The position numbers and the translations under genes were made by a program. Below, piece by piece: positions 54,942 through 62,942 of a stretch of DNA of 64,000 nucleotides (positions are counted from its first letter, which is position 1; each line of letters begins with the position of its first letter). Location: positions 31,539 through 95,538 of the forward strand of contig NZ_JARKOZ010000058.1 of the NCBI RefSeq assembly GCF_029978005.1, in the 5' to 3' direction. This DNA is from Solidesulfovibrio sp. Its GTDB lineage: Bacteria; Desulfobacterota; Desulfovibrionia; Desulfovibrionales; Desulfovibrionaceae. Under the pieces are notes generated by a model, which did not search any database, was not told where the DNA came from, and saw only the letters and a program-made list of their open reading frames with translations.

Positions 54942-57029
54942 ATGAAACACAAGCAAGTCTACAGCGTCTGCGGCATGTGCACGGTACGCTGCCCCATGAT
55001 GGCCACGGTCTCCGGCAACAGGGTCGTGCATCTGCAGGGCAACCCCCACGCTTCGGGCATCAAGGGGGCGCTGTGCGCCAGGGGCGCGGCCGGCGCGGCG
55101 CTCGTCGCGGACGACGAGCGGCCCCAGTTCCCCATGATCCGGGCCGGCGAGCGCGGCGAGGGCAAATGGCGCAAGGCCTCCTGGGACGAGGCCCTGGCCC
55201 ATGTCGCCGGGGAGCTTGCCCGCATCAGGGAGACCCACGGCGGCCGCTCCATCCTGCTCTCCGACCGGGGCGGCCCGTTTCGCGACATGCACCGGGCCTT
55301 TTTGAAGGCCCTGGGCAGCCCAAACTACTGCAACCACGATTCCGCCTGCGCCCGCAACGTCCAGCACGCCGCCCTGTCGCTGTTCGGCTTCGGCCGCAAG
55401 GACGTGGCCTACGACTACAAGAACAGCCGGCACGTGGTGCTCCAGACGCGCAACATCTTCGAGGCCATAAACGTCAAGGAGGTCAACGACCTCCTCGATG
55501 CCAAGGAAGCCGGGTGCAAGATCACCTGCATCGACGTGCGGACCACGGTGACGGCGGCCAAGGCCGACACCTTCCTCATGGTGCGCCCGGGCACGGACTA
55601 CGCCCTGAATCTGGCCGTCCTCCACGAACTGCTCTCCCGCGACCTCTACGACAAGGACTTCGCCACGGCCTGGATCAAGGACCTGGAGGCGCTCAAGGCC
55701 TTCGTCGCGCCCTACGACGCGCATTTCGCCGCCCGGGAGACGGGCGTTCCCGCCTCGCGCATCGCCGCCCTGGCCGATGCCCTCGCCGCCGCCGCGCCGG
55801 CCGTCATCTGGCACCCCGGCTGGATGACCGCCCGCTACGGCGATTCCTTCAACGTCTGCCGCTCGGCCTACATGATAAACGCCCTGCTCGGGTCCATCGG
55901 GGCCAAGGGGGGGCTGCCCCTGGTCAACGGCCCGGGGCACGTGGGCAAAAAGGGGCTCAAGAACCTCGTGGACCTCTTTCCCAAGCCCGGGGACAAGCGC
56001 GCGGACGGCGTGGGCTGGATGGAGGGCCGCACCCACTTCGAGGCCGGCCCGGGCCTGGTCAACCTGGCCTACGAGGCCATCGAGACGGGAGAGCCGTACC
56101 CCATCCGGGCCTACATCGCCCACCGCCACGATCCGCTCATGGCCTTTCCGGACACGGCCGACCTCAAGCGGCGCTGGAAGAACCTGGAGCTGCTCGTGTC
56201 CGTCACCTTCTCCTGGTCGGACACGGCCTGGTTTTCCGACGTGATCCTGCCCATGTCGCCGTACCTGGAGCGCGAGTCCATGATCGCCTGCAAGAAGGGC
56301 GTGTCGCCGTCGTTTTTCGTGCGCCGCCGGGCGCTTACGCCACGCTTCGACACCCGGGCCGACTGGGAGATCTACCGCGACCTGGCCCGGGCCATGGGCA
56401 TCAAGGAGCTGGATTTCGCCGGCATCGAGGACATCTGGGCCTACCAGCTTGCGGACACCGGCCTTTCCATGGCCGACTTCGAGGCCAAGGGCATGGTCGG
56501 CCTTGGCGGGCCGCTCTACCGGCCCGTGGACGAAAAGACCTTCAAGACGGCCTCGGGCAGGATCGAGATCGTGAGCCCCAAGCTCGAGGCCGACGGCCTG
56601 GCCTCGCTTGCGCCCTACGTCCCGCCCGCCGCGCCGCCCGAGGGGGCCTTCCGGGTGAGCTTCGGCCGGGTGGGACTGCACACCCAGGGCCATACGGTCA
56701 ACAATCCCCTGCTCTTCGCCCAGATGCCGGAGAATGAGCTGTGGATCAACGCCGCCGAGGCGGGCAAACGAGGCATCGCCGACGGAGCCCTGGTGGAGGT
56801 GCGAAACGGCTCCTTCTCCGGCCGGATCAAAGCGAAGGTCACCGAGGGCATCCATCCCGAGACGGTCTTCATGGTCCACGGCTTCGGCCACACGCTGCCC
56901 GTGGAGAGCCGGGCCCGGGGCCGGGGCGTGGCCGACAACGAACTCATGCCCGGCGGCATCGCCAGTTGGGACAAGGGCGGCGGCGGCGTGTGCATGCAGG
57001 AGCACTTCGTGACCGTGGCCCCGGCCTGA
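54942..57029 (+). CDS. Molybdopterin oxidoreductase, DMSO-reductase family (PhsA/PsrA-like), cytoplasmic
   Basis: 695 residues. An N-terminal [4Fe-4S] motif with Cys at 10, 13, 17 and 45, then molybdopterin domains ('GTDYALNLAVLHELL', 'SWSDTAWFSDVILPMSPYLE', C-terminal 'NNPLLFAQMPENELWIN', 'PGGIASWDKGGGGVCMQEHFV'). The metal ligand is probably the Cys of HDSACARN near 135. No Tat signal precedes the first cluster, so unlike most thiosulfate/polysulfide reductases it should stay in the cytoplasm. GGGAG precedes the ATG. Divergent from the two Fe-S subunits; no NrfD-type membrane subunit is seen. Substrate unknown. Confidence 0.87.
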   Translation: MKHKQVYSVCGMCTVRCPMMATVSGNRVVHLQGNPHASGIKGALCARGAAGAALVADDERPQFPMIRAGERGEGKWRKASWDEALAHVAGELARIRETHGGRSILLSDRGGPFRDMHRAFLKALGSPNYCNHDSACARNVQHAALSLFGFGRKDVAYDYKNSRHVVLQTRNIFEAINVKEVNDLLDAKEAGCKITCIDVRTTVTAAKADTFLMVRPGTDYALNLAVLHELLSRDLYDKDFATAWIKDLEALKAFVAPYDAHFAARETGVPASRIAALADALAAAAPAVIWHPGWMTARYGDSFNVCRSAYMINALLGSIGAKGGLPLVNGPGHVGKKGLKNLVDLFPKPGDKRADGVGWMEGRTHFEAGPGLVNLAYEAIETGEPYPIRAYIAHRHDPLMAFPDTADLKRRWKNLELLVSVTFSWSDTAWFSDVILPMSPYLERESMIACKKGVSPSFFVRRRALTPRFDTRADWEIYRDLARAMGIKELDFAGIEDIWAYQLADTGLSMADFEAKGMVGLGGPLYRPVDEKTFKTASGRIEIVSPKLEADGLASLAPYVPPAAPPEGAFRVSFGRVGLHTQGHTVNNPLLFAQMPENELWINAAEAGKRGIADGALVEVRNGSFSGRIKAKVTEGIHPETVFMVHGFGHTLPVESRARGRGVADNELMPGGIASWDKGGGGVCMQEHFVTVAPA

Positions 57030-57049
57030 CCGGGCCGGGGCAGGGGGAC

Positions 57050-57082
57050 AAACGCCCGCGGGACAGGGCCTCGCGGGCGTTT
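57050..57082 (+). terminator. Terminator after the molybdopterin oxidoreductase
   Basis: AAACGCCCGCG pairs perfectly with CGCGGGCGTTT, 11-nt loop. Confidence 0.85.
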
Positions 57083-57144
57083 CGCTTCTTGATTCGCCGG
57101 GTTACGGATCGTGTCAGCAGGGTCACGGAAATTCCAAAACGCCG

Positions 57145-57178
57145 TTGACCCATTGCTCTATGGTTGTTATGAACATAA
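57145..57178 (+). promoter_or_regulatory. Promoter and dyad of the MarR gene
   Basis: TTGACC (57145-57150), 17 nt, TATGAA; the -10 lies in the palindrome TTATG-AA-CATAA (57167-57178), a likely auto-operator. The start would be only a few nt before ATG 57184, so the mRNA may be nearly leaderless. Confidence 0.5.
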
Positions 57179-57183
57179 TCCTC

Positions 57184-57648
57184 ATGGACGACAACCTGCC
57201 CACCTCCGAGGACCTGCGTCCCTTTCCCCTGCGCCAATCGCTGGGCTTTCTGCTGACGCGCACGGCGCTGAAGCTCCGTCTGCTCGGCAACGTCATCCTC
57301 CAGGAGGCCGGCGAGGACATCACCGTGGACCAGTGGGGCATCCTGAACCTCCTGTGGGAGGCCGACGGGCAAACGCCCGTGGAGCTGGCCCGCCGGGCCG
57401 ACAAGGACAAGCCCAACGTCACCCGGCTTCTCAAGATCCTCGAAGACAAGGACCTCGTGGCCCGGGTGCCCGATCCCAAGGACCGCCGCAGCCACCACAT
57501 CGTGCTCACCGACGCCGGCCGGGCGCTCAAGGACAAGCTCCTGGGCCTCGGCGTCGTCTGTTTCGAGCGCGCCTGCCAGGGCCTTTCCCGGCAGGAAGTC
57601 GAGACCCTCAAAAGCCTGCTCAACCGCGTCTACGCCAACGTTTCGTAG
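57184..57648 (+). CDS. MarR-family transcriptional regulator
   Basis: 154 residues with the MarR winged helix ('VDQWGILNLLWEADGQTPVELARRADKDKPNVTRLLKILEDKDLVARVPDPKDRRSHHIVLTDAG', about 45-110). In-frame starts also exist at 57145 (TTG), 57160 and 57169; none has a good ribosome site, and 57184 is chosen for its position after the promoter-like dyad. It stands between the molybdoenzyme and the FmdE-type fusion and probably controls one or both. Confidence 0.85.
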   Translation: MDDNLPTSEDLRPFPLRQSLGFLLTRTALKLRLLGNVILQEAGEDITVDQWGILNLLWEADGQTPVELARRADKDKPNVTRLLKILEDKDLVARVPDPKDRRSHHIVLTDAGRALKDKLLGLGVVCFERACQGLSRQEVETLKSLLNRVYANVS

Positions 57649-57696
57649 TATCGCACGTCCGCGCCCCGAAGCCGTGGGCGCGATCCAGGGGTTGGT

Positions 57697-59340
57697 ATGT
57701 CAAATGTGACTGAACTGGTGGCGGCAGACAGCGCCATCGGTCCGTATTCCTTCGAGGAGTTTCTGGACGTCGCCGCGGCCTTCCACGGCAATCCCGCACC
57801 GGGGCTGATCATCGGCGGCTTCATGGTGGACGCGGCCCGGGCCTTTCTGCCCGAGGGCACGCTGTTCGACGCCGTGGTGGAAACCAAGAAGTGCCTGCCC
57901 GACGCGGTGCAGATCCTCACCCCGCCAAGCTACGGCAACGGCTGGATGCGGGTGCTCAACCTCGGCCGCTACGCCCTTTCGCTCTACGACAAGCACACCG
58001 GCGAGGGCTGGCGCGTCTGGCTCGATCCCGAGCATTTGCGGGCCTGGCCGGAGATCCACGCCTGGTACCTCAAGACCAAGCCCAAGAAGGAACAGGACCG
58101 GGCGCGGCTGTTCGCCGAGATCAAGGCCGGCGGCCGGACCCTTTGCCGGGTGGCCAGGGTCAGGCTGCGCCCGGATTTCGTGGCCAAGCCCCACATGGGG
58201 GCCATCGGCGTGTGCCCGGTGTGCGGCGAAGGCTATCCCAAGGCCGACGGGGCCATCTGCCGGGGCTGCGCCGGCGAGGCCCCCTACCGGCGCGAGGGCG
58301 ATTCGCCCAGGCTTCGGGCCATGCCCGTGGGCGAGGCGGCCGGCCGCCGGGCCCTGCACGACATGACCCGCATCGTGCCCGGCGTGTCCAAGGGCGTGGC
58401 CGTGGCCGCCGGCGCGGACATCACCGCCGGCGACGTCTGCCGGCTCCAGACCATGGGAAAAAACAGCGTCTACGTGGAGGATCTGTCCGAACCCGACGAT
58501 TCGTTCGTCCACGAAAACGAGGCCGCCCTGGCCTTTGCCGAGGCCATGCGCGGGCCCGGGCTCGTCACTTCCGGCCCGCCCCGCGAGGGCAAGGTGGAAC
58601 TTCTCGCCGCCGCCAACGGATTTTTCACCGTGGACAAGGAGCGGCTCACGACCTTCAACATGGTCGAGGGCGTCATGTGCGCCTGCCGCCAGAACCACCT
58701 CGTGGTCGAGGCCGGCAAGCCCGTGGCCGGCTGCCGGGCCATTCCGCTCTACCTGCCGCGCCGGGTCTTCGAGGCGGCCATGCACGTCCTGGCCGAGGGC
58801 CCGCTTTTCGTGGTGCGGCCCATGCGCAAACCCAGGACGGGCGTGCTGGTCACGGGCACGGAGATCCATTCGGGGCTTATCGAGGACAAGTTCGAGCCCG
58901 TGGTGCGCGGCAAGGTCGAGGCGCTCGGCGGCTCGGTGGTGGCCGCGGTCACCGTCCCGGACGACCGGGCCGCCGTGGCCGAGGGCGTGCGCAGGCTCCT
59001 GGCTGCCGGCGTGGACCTCATCGTGACCACGGCCGGGCTGTCCGTGGACCCCGACGACGTGACCCGGGCCGGGCTCGACGACGCCGGCCTGGCCGACGCC
59101 GTGCACGGCATGCCCATCCTGCCCGGAGCCATGGCCATCGTGGGCCACATCGGCGACGTGGACGTCATCGGCGTGCCGGCCTGCGCGCTGTTTCACCGCA
59201 CCACGAGCTTCGACCTGCTCCTGCCCCGGGTGCTGGCCGGCGTTCCCCTCACGCGCCGGGAGGTGGCCGGGCTGGCCGAGGGTTCCATGTGCCTGTCCTG
59301 CCGGGCCTGCACCTATCCCAAATGCCCCTTCGGCAAATGA
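57697..59340 (+). CDS. FmdE-domain / molybdopterin-binding (MoaB/MogA-like) fusion
   Basis: 547 residues. N-terminal FmdE domain (about 20-210) with 'FHGNPAPGLIIGGFMVD', 'ETKKCLPDAVQILTPPSYGNGWM' and a zinc-ribbon CPVCGEGYPKADGAICRGC near 175. Residues about 210-375 are a MoeA-like middle segment; 380-520 are a MoCF_biosynth domain ('GVLVTGTEIHSGLIEDKF', 'GVDLIVTTAGLSVDPDDVTR'). It ends in a cysteine cluster CLSCRACTYPKC. FmdE proteins accompany molybdenum or tungsten formylmethanofuran and formate enzymes. Likely a cofactor-insertion or sensing protein for the molybdoenzyme upstream (inference). Confidence 0.83.
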   Translation: MSNVTELVAADSAIGPYSFEEFLDVAAAFHGNPAPGLIIGGFMVDAARAFLPEGTLFDAVVETKKCLPDAVQILTPPSYGNGWMRVLNLGRYALSLYDKHTGEGWRVWLDPEHLRAWPEIHAWYLKTKPKKEQDRARLFAEIKAGGRTLCRVARVRLRPDFVAKPHMGAIGVCPVCGEGYPKADGAICRGCAGEAPYRREGDSPRLRAMPVGEAAGRRALHDMTRIVPGVSKGVAVAAGADITAGDVCRLQTMGKNSVYVEDLSEPDDSFVHENEAALAFAEAMRGPGLVTSGPPREGKVELLAAANGFFTVDKERLTTFNMVEGVMCACRQNHLVVEAGKPVAGCRAIPLYLPRRVFEAAMHVLAEGPLFVVRPMRKPRTGVLVTGTEIHSGLIEDKFEPVVRGKVEALGGSVVAAVTVPDDRAAVAEGVRRLLAAGVDLIVTTAGLSVDPDDVTRAGLDDAGLADAVHGMPILPGAMAIVGHIGDVDVIGVPACALFHRTTSFDLLLPRVLAGVPLTRREVAGLAEGSMCLSCRACTYPKCPFGK

Positions 59341-59403
59341 CGGCCCCTTGACCGACCGCCCCGGCCGTCCTATGGGAGGATAGCCAACTTGGCTGGAGGC
59401 AAG

Positions 59404-60201
59404 ATGCTCTGTCGACTGACGACGGCCCTGCTCCTTGGCGGGGCCGTTTCCCTTTTCCCGCTGGCGGCCCGGGCGTATACGCTTTACGGCTACGAGGACG
59501 ACTACGGCCTCGTGCACCTGAGCGAAGAGCCCCTGTCCGACAAGTACGTCCTGATTTTCGAAGGCCCCAAGGACCCCAGGATGGGGTTCGCGGCGATCAA
59601 AAAGCGCATCCACGACTTGGGCGCGGTGTCGCAGGACCGCAAGGACGGCTGGATCCTCGAGGCCACCCGGTCCTACGTGCGCATGGGCACGGCGCCGCTC
59701 GGCCCGGGCGGCTATCCGGAAGTGATCGAGTCGGGTCCGCTGGTGGACCTCGTGCGCGACAAGAGCCGGGCCTGCGGCCTGGAGCCGGAGCTGCTCTACG
59801 CCGTCATCGAGCAGGAATCGCGCTTCCAGGCCCAGGCCGTCTCGCCCAAGGGCGCGGCCGGACTCATGCAGCTCATGCCCGCGACGCAGGCCACCTACGG
59901 CGTGGCCAACCCCTTCGACCCCGAACGCAACGTGGCCACCGGGGCCAAGTTTCTCCAATCGCTCCTCGGCCGTTTCGGCAACCTGTCGCTCGCCCTGGCC
60001 GCCTACAACGCGGGCCCCGAGACCGTGGCCCGCTACGGCGGCATCCCCGACATCCCCGAGACGCGCAACTACGTCTCGCGCATCCTGGCCCGCTACGCCA
60101 TGCTCAAGGAAAGCCACCCGGGCCTTGGCGCGAGCAAGAACATCGCCGCGGCCAAGGCCAAGGGAAAAAAAGCCGGGCCGACGCGCGCGACGTCCCAATA
60201 A
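59404..60201 (+). CDS. Secreted SLT-type lytic transglycosylase
   Basis: 265 residues. A signal peptide (to about residue 24, 'PLAARA') is followed by a DUF4124-like stretch and an SLT domain: LYAVIEQESRFQAQAVSPKGAAGLMQLMP near 132-160 (given as position; catalytic Glu in EQESRF) and 'LALAAYNAGPETV'. It cleaves peptidoglycan glycan strands in the periplasm. Basic, Lys-rich tail. ATG 59404 with GGAGG 4 nt upstream; a TTG at 59389 is also in frame. Independent of its neighbours as far as I can tell. Confidence 0.88.
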   Translation: MLCRLTTALLLGGAVSLFPLAARAYTLYGYEDDYGLVHLSEEPLSDKYVLIFEGPKDPRMGFAAIKKRIHDLGAVSQDRKDGWILEATRSYVRMGTAPLGPGGYPEVIESGPLVDLVRDKSRACGLEPELLYAVIEQESRFQAQAVSPKGAAGLMQLMPATQATYGVANPFDPERNVATGAKFLQSLLGRFGNLSLALAAYNAGPETVARYGGIPDIPETRNYVSRILARYAMLKESHPGLGASKNIAAAKAKGKKAGPTRATSQ

Positions 60202-60258
60202 CGAGGCAGCGTTTTTGAATAATAGGACGGCTGCGGGCTGTTGCCCAAGGAATGCGCC

Positions 60259-60281
60259 GGCGCGCGCGTTTCGCGGGCGCC
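60259..60281. terminator. Hairpin between convergent genes
   Basis: GGCGCGCGCG/CGCGGGCGCC with one mismatch and a TTT loop, between the transglycosylase and the membrane-protein gene. No strong U-tract. Confidence 0.45.
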
Positions 60282-60284
60282 AGG

Positions 60285-60731
60285 CTAGTCCGTCCTGCGC
60301 CACAGCCGGAATTGGATCCAGACGCCGATGGCGGCGGTCATGAGGCACAAAAGCGGGAAGACGACGAACCCGAAGGCGTTGCCTTCCATGGGCGCGAAAC
60401 ACAGGGGCAGCGTCACCGGCAGGCACAAGAGGGCCGGCTTGTGGGCCAGGCGGAAACGGTCCCAGGCGTCTTCCCCGTCGTCGCCGCGAAACCTGCGGCG
60501 CAGACGCCGCCACAGCCGGTAGCGCGCCCAGAGCAGCAGGGCCAGGATGGCCGCCAGGACCGGAAAGACCGGCATGGTGACGTTGGTCTCCATGGGGACG
60601 GTGCCGTAGGGCACGGCCAAGTCGAGGAAATAGGCGAAAAGGAACGCCGGCGGGTAGCCCGCGCCGGCGGCCAGGACCAGGAAGACCCGGATCCGGCGGG
60701 GAAGGGGAAGACGCGGCGGCGGCTTGGCCAT
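60285..60731 (-). CDS. Unknown inner-membrane protein
   Basis: 148 residues with four hydrophobic segments (about 14-38, 48-67, 95-112, 115-138) and a strongly basic loop (RYRLWRRLRRRFRG) between the second and third. GGGAG lies 5 nt before ATG 60731. No family recognised. Monocistronic and convergent with the transglycosylase gene. Confidence 0.65.
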   Translation of the reverse strand: MAKPPPRLPLPRRIRVFLVLAAGAGYPPAFLFAYFLDLAVPYGTVPMETNVTMPVFPVLAAILALLLWARYRLWRRLRRRFRGDDGEDAWDRFRLAHKPALLCLPVTLPLCFAPMEGNAFGFVVFPLLCLMTAAIGVWIQFRLWRRTD

Positions 60732-60900
60732 GGCTGCTCCCGGCCTGAAGAGGACGTCGCCCCGAGACCCTGCGTCGCGGGGATGCGGGAGCGGAGTTTC
60801 CGGGGGCCGGGAACTCCGTTCCCATAGGAAAATTGTCCCAGGCGCGGCCGGCAAGTCAACGGAATTTCGCCAACCCCGTCGTCCTTCCCGAGGAGGTCCC

Positions 60901-61305
60901 ATGCGCGTGCCGTCGTCCGTCCTATTGGCGGCGTTCCTGTTCGTTTCGGCCGGGCCGGCCCTGGCCCAGTCCCAGGCCGAACTCAATGCCGCGGCCTGCG
61001 GCGCGGCCAAGAAGGCCGACGCCGAGCTCAACGCCGTGTATGGCGCGATCCTCAAGAAAAATGCCGGCGACAAGCGCTTCATCGACAAGCTCAAGGCCGC
61101 CCAGCGGGCCTGGCTGGCCTTTCGCGACGCCGAGATGGCCGCGCGCTATCCGGCCGAGGACAAATCCGAGTACGGCACCATCTTCAACCTGTGCTGGTGC
61201 AACGCTCTGGCTTCCCTGACCGAGGCGCGCGCGGCGCAACTGAGGCCCTGGCGCGACGGCGTCCCCGAGGGCGACGCCTGCCTGGGCAGCTATCCGGTGC
61301 GTTGA
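60901..61305 (+). CDS. Secreted LprI/DUF1311-like protein
   Basis: 134 residues. Signal peptide to about residue 22 (AGPALA). The mature part 'QAELNAAACGAAKKADAELNAVYGAIL...KLKAAQRAWLAFRDAE' fits the DUF1311/LprI fold, whose members include lysozyme inhibitors. Cysteines near 33, 97, 99 and 127 could pair. GAGGAGG precedes the ATG. No operon partners. Confidence 0.8.
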   Translation: MRVPSSVLLAAFLFVSAGPALAQSQAELNAAACGAAKKADAELNAVYGAILKKNAGDKRFIDKLKAAQRAWLAFRDAEMAARYPAEDKSEYGTIFNLCWCNALASLTEARAAQLRPWRDGVPEGDACLGSYPVR

Positions 61306-61459
61306 ACCGCGGATGTCCACGATTCTCGTCCGGGGCGTGGGGAAGCGTTTGATCGCCGGATGGCCGGAACGCGGCCGGCAGCCTGGCCCGGACTCGCGGG
61401 GCATCCGGCCGGTCTCTGGACAATCGGCTGGCGGGTGAAAAAATACGGGCAGCCGGGGC

Positions 61460-61499
61460 TTGCCAGGCCGGCTGGAAAGAATTATATTTTTATATAATT
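61460..61499 (+). promoter_or_regulatory. Toxin-antitoxin promoter and operator
   Basis: TTGCCA (61460-61465), 17 nt, TATATT. The -10 sits in the perfect dyad AATTATAT-TTTT-ATATAATT (61480-61499), the expected layout for autorepression by a MazE-like antitoxin. Confidence 0.75.
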
Positions 61500-61511
61500 T
61501 GGAGGCGGGCC

Positions 61512-61769
61512 ATGTATACGACCAATCTGCGGAAAGTGGGCGGTTCGATCATGCTGGCCGTGCCGCCGGCGATTCTCGATCTGCTGCGGCTGGAGGCCGG
61601 GGCCAGCGTCGATCTGGCCGTCGACGGCGGGCGGCTTGTGGTCGCGCCGGTGCGGCGTCCGCGCTATACCCTGGACGAACTGCTCGCGAAGTGCGACGCC
61701 TCGGCCGCGATCAGCCGGGAGGATCGCGGCTGGCTGGACGACAAGCCCGTCGGCGACGAGTTGCTGTGA
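61512..61769 (+). CDS. MazE/ChpI-type antitoxin (AbrB fold)
   Basis: 85 residues. 'YTTNLRKVGGSIMLAVPPAILDLLRLEAGASVDLAVDGGRLVV' is a SpoVT-AbrB swapped-hairpin DNA-binding domain; the C-terminal 35 residues are acidic and likely wrap the toxin. GGAGG lies 7 nt before the ATG. Stop and toxin start overlap (TGATG). DNA is bound as a dimer, probably at the dyad upstream. Confidence 0.88.
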   Translation: MYTTNLRKVGGSIMLAVPPAILDLLRLEAGASVDLAVDGGRLVVAPVRRPRYTLDELLAKCDASAAISREDRGWLDDKPVGDELL

Positions 61770-62101
61770 TGGAGCGGGGCGATATCTATCTGGTATCTCT
61801 CGATCCGACCTCGGGCCACGAGCAGCAGGGAACGCGGCCCGTGCTGGTGGTTTCTCCGACGGCGTTCAACCGCCTCACCCGGACCCCCATCGTGCTGCCG
61901 ATCACCACGGGCGGCAATTTCGCCCGCACGGCCGGCTTTGCCGTGTCCCTCGAGGGGGCGGGCACGAAGACCGTGGGCGTCGTGCGTTGCGACCAGCCGC
62001 GCGCCCTCGACCTGGCCTCGCGTAGCGCCCGCAGGCTCGAGTCCGTGCCGCCGGCCGTCATGGATGACGTTCTGGCTCGGTTGGCCGTGCTTTTCGCATA
62101 A
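61769..62101 (+). CDS. MazF/ChpB-type mRNA interferase toxin
   Basis: 110 residues with the PemK/MazF core: 'MERGDIYLVSLDPTSGHEQQGTRPVLVVSP' (catalytic Arg region), 'PIVLPITTGG', 'GVVRCDQPRALDL'. The GHEQQG variant matches E. coli ChpB closely. Cleaves mRNA at short motifs; activity is blocked by the antitoxin. Both genes look intact. Confidence 0.9.
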   Translation: MERGDIYLVSLDPTSGHEQQGTRPVLVVSPTAFNRLTRTPIVLPITTGGNFARTAGFAVSLEGAGTKTVGVVRCDQPRALDLASRSARRLESVPPAVMDDVLARLAVLFA

Positions 62102-62174
62102 CTCCCGGCATCGGCATGTCCGGGTCGCGCGGTCCCACGGTCGTGGACCGCATTCCCGCTCGCCGCGCGGCGGG

Positions 62175-62825
62175 CTACTGGGCCTTGGCTTCGGCCCGGC
62201 GGTGGCGCAGGTATTCGATCACCCCGGGCAGGACCGAGATGATGATGATGGCCACGATGACCACGCTGAAATTGCGCTTGATAAACGGCATGTTGCCGAA
62301 GAAGTAGCCGGCGTAGACGAAGATGCCCACCCAGACCACCGCGCCGGTGACGCTGTAGGCCAGGAACTTGGCGTAGGTCATGCGGGCGATGCCGGCCACG
62401 AAGGGCGAAAACGTGCGCACGATGGGCACGAACCGGGCGATGATCACGGTCTTGCCGCCGTGGCGCTCGTAGAAGGCGTGGGCGCGAAGCAGGTATTCCT
62501 TCTTGAAGAAGCGCGTCTTCTCGCGCTCGAAGACCGCCGGCCCGATCCGCCGGCCGATCCAGTAGTTGAGGTTGTCGCCGATAAACGCCGCGGCCACCAG
62601 CAGGATGAAGATGAGGTTGGGGTCGAGCACGCCGCCGCCGCACAGCGCGCCCGTGGCGAAGAGCAGCGAGTCGCCGGGCAGAAACGGCGTGACCACCAGT
62701 CCCGTCTCGCAGAAGATGATCATGAACAATATGAAGTAGGTCCATGCGCCGTAATCGGCGGCGATGGCATTGAGGTATTTGTCCACGTGCAGCACGATGT
62801 CGATCAGGTGCGCGAGAAAATCCAT
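62175..62825 (-). CDS. DedA-family membrane protein
   Basis: 216 residues with five to six hydrophobic segments. 'FCETGLVVTPFLPGDSLLFATGAL' near 38-61 (E and PGD motifs), 'FIGDNLNYWIGRRIG' and 'ARFVPIVRTFSPFVAGIARM' near 128-147 are the DedA signatures. The family affects lipid carrier recycling and membrane potential. AAAGGAG 5 nt before ATG 62825. Convergent with the toxin gene. Confidence 0.9.
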   Translation of the reverse strand: MDFLAHLIDIVLHVDKYLNAIAADYGAWTYFILFMIIFCETGLVVTPFLPGDSLLFATGALCGGGVLDPNLIFILLVAAAFIGDNLNYWIGRRIGPAVFEREKTRFFKKEYLLRAHAFYERHGGKTVIIARFVPIVRTFSPFVAGIARMTYAKFLAYSVTGAVVWVGIFVYAGYFFGNMPFIKRNFSVVIVAIIIISVLPGVIEYLRHRRAEAKAQ

Positions 62826-62942
62826 GCGGGCTCCTTTGGGCGTGTTCAGCGGACCTTGCATAGGCGGCGGCCGGGACTTTTGCAAGGGGCGAGGCGGCCG
62901 GCGGGGCTTTTCAACGTCGCCTTGCCGCTGTAGGCTTGCCCC

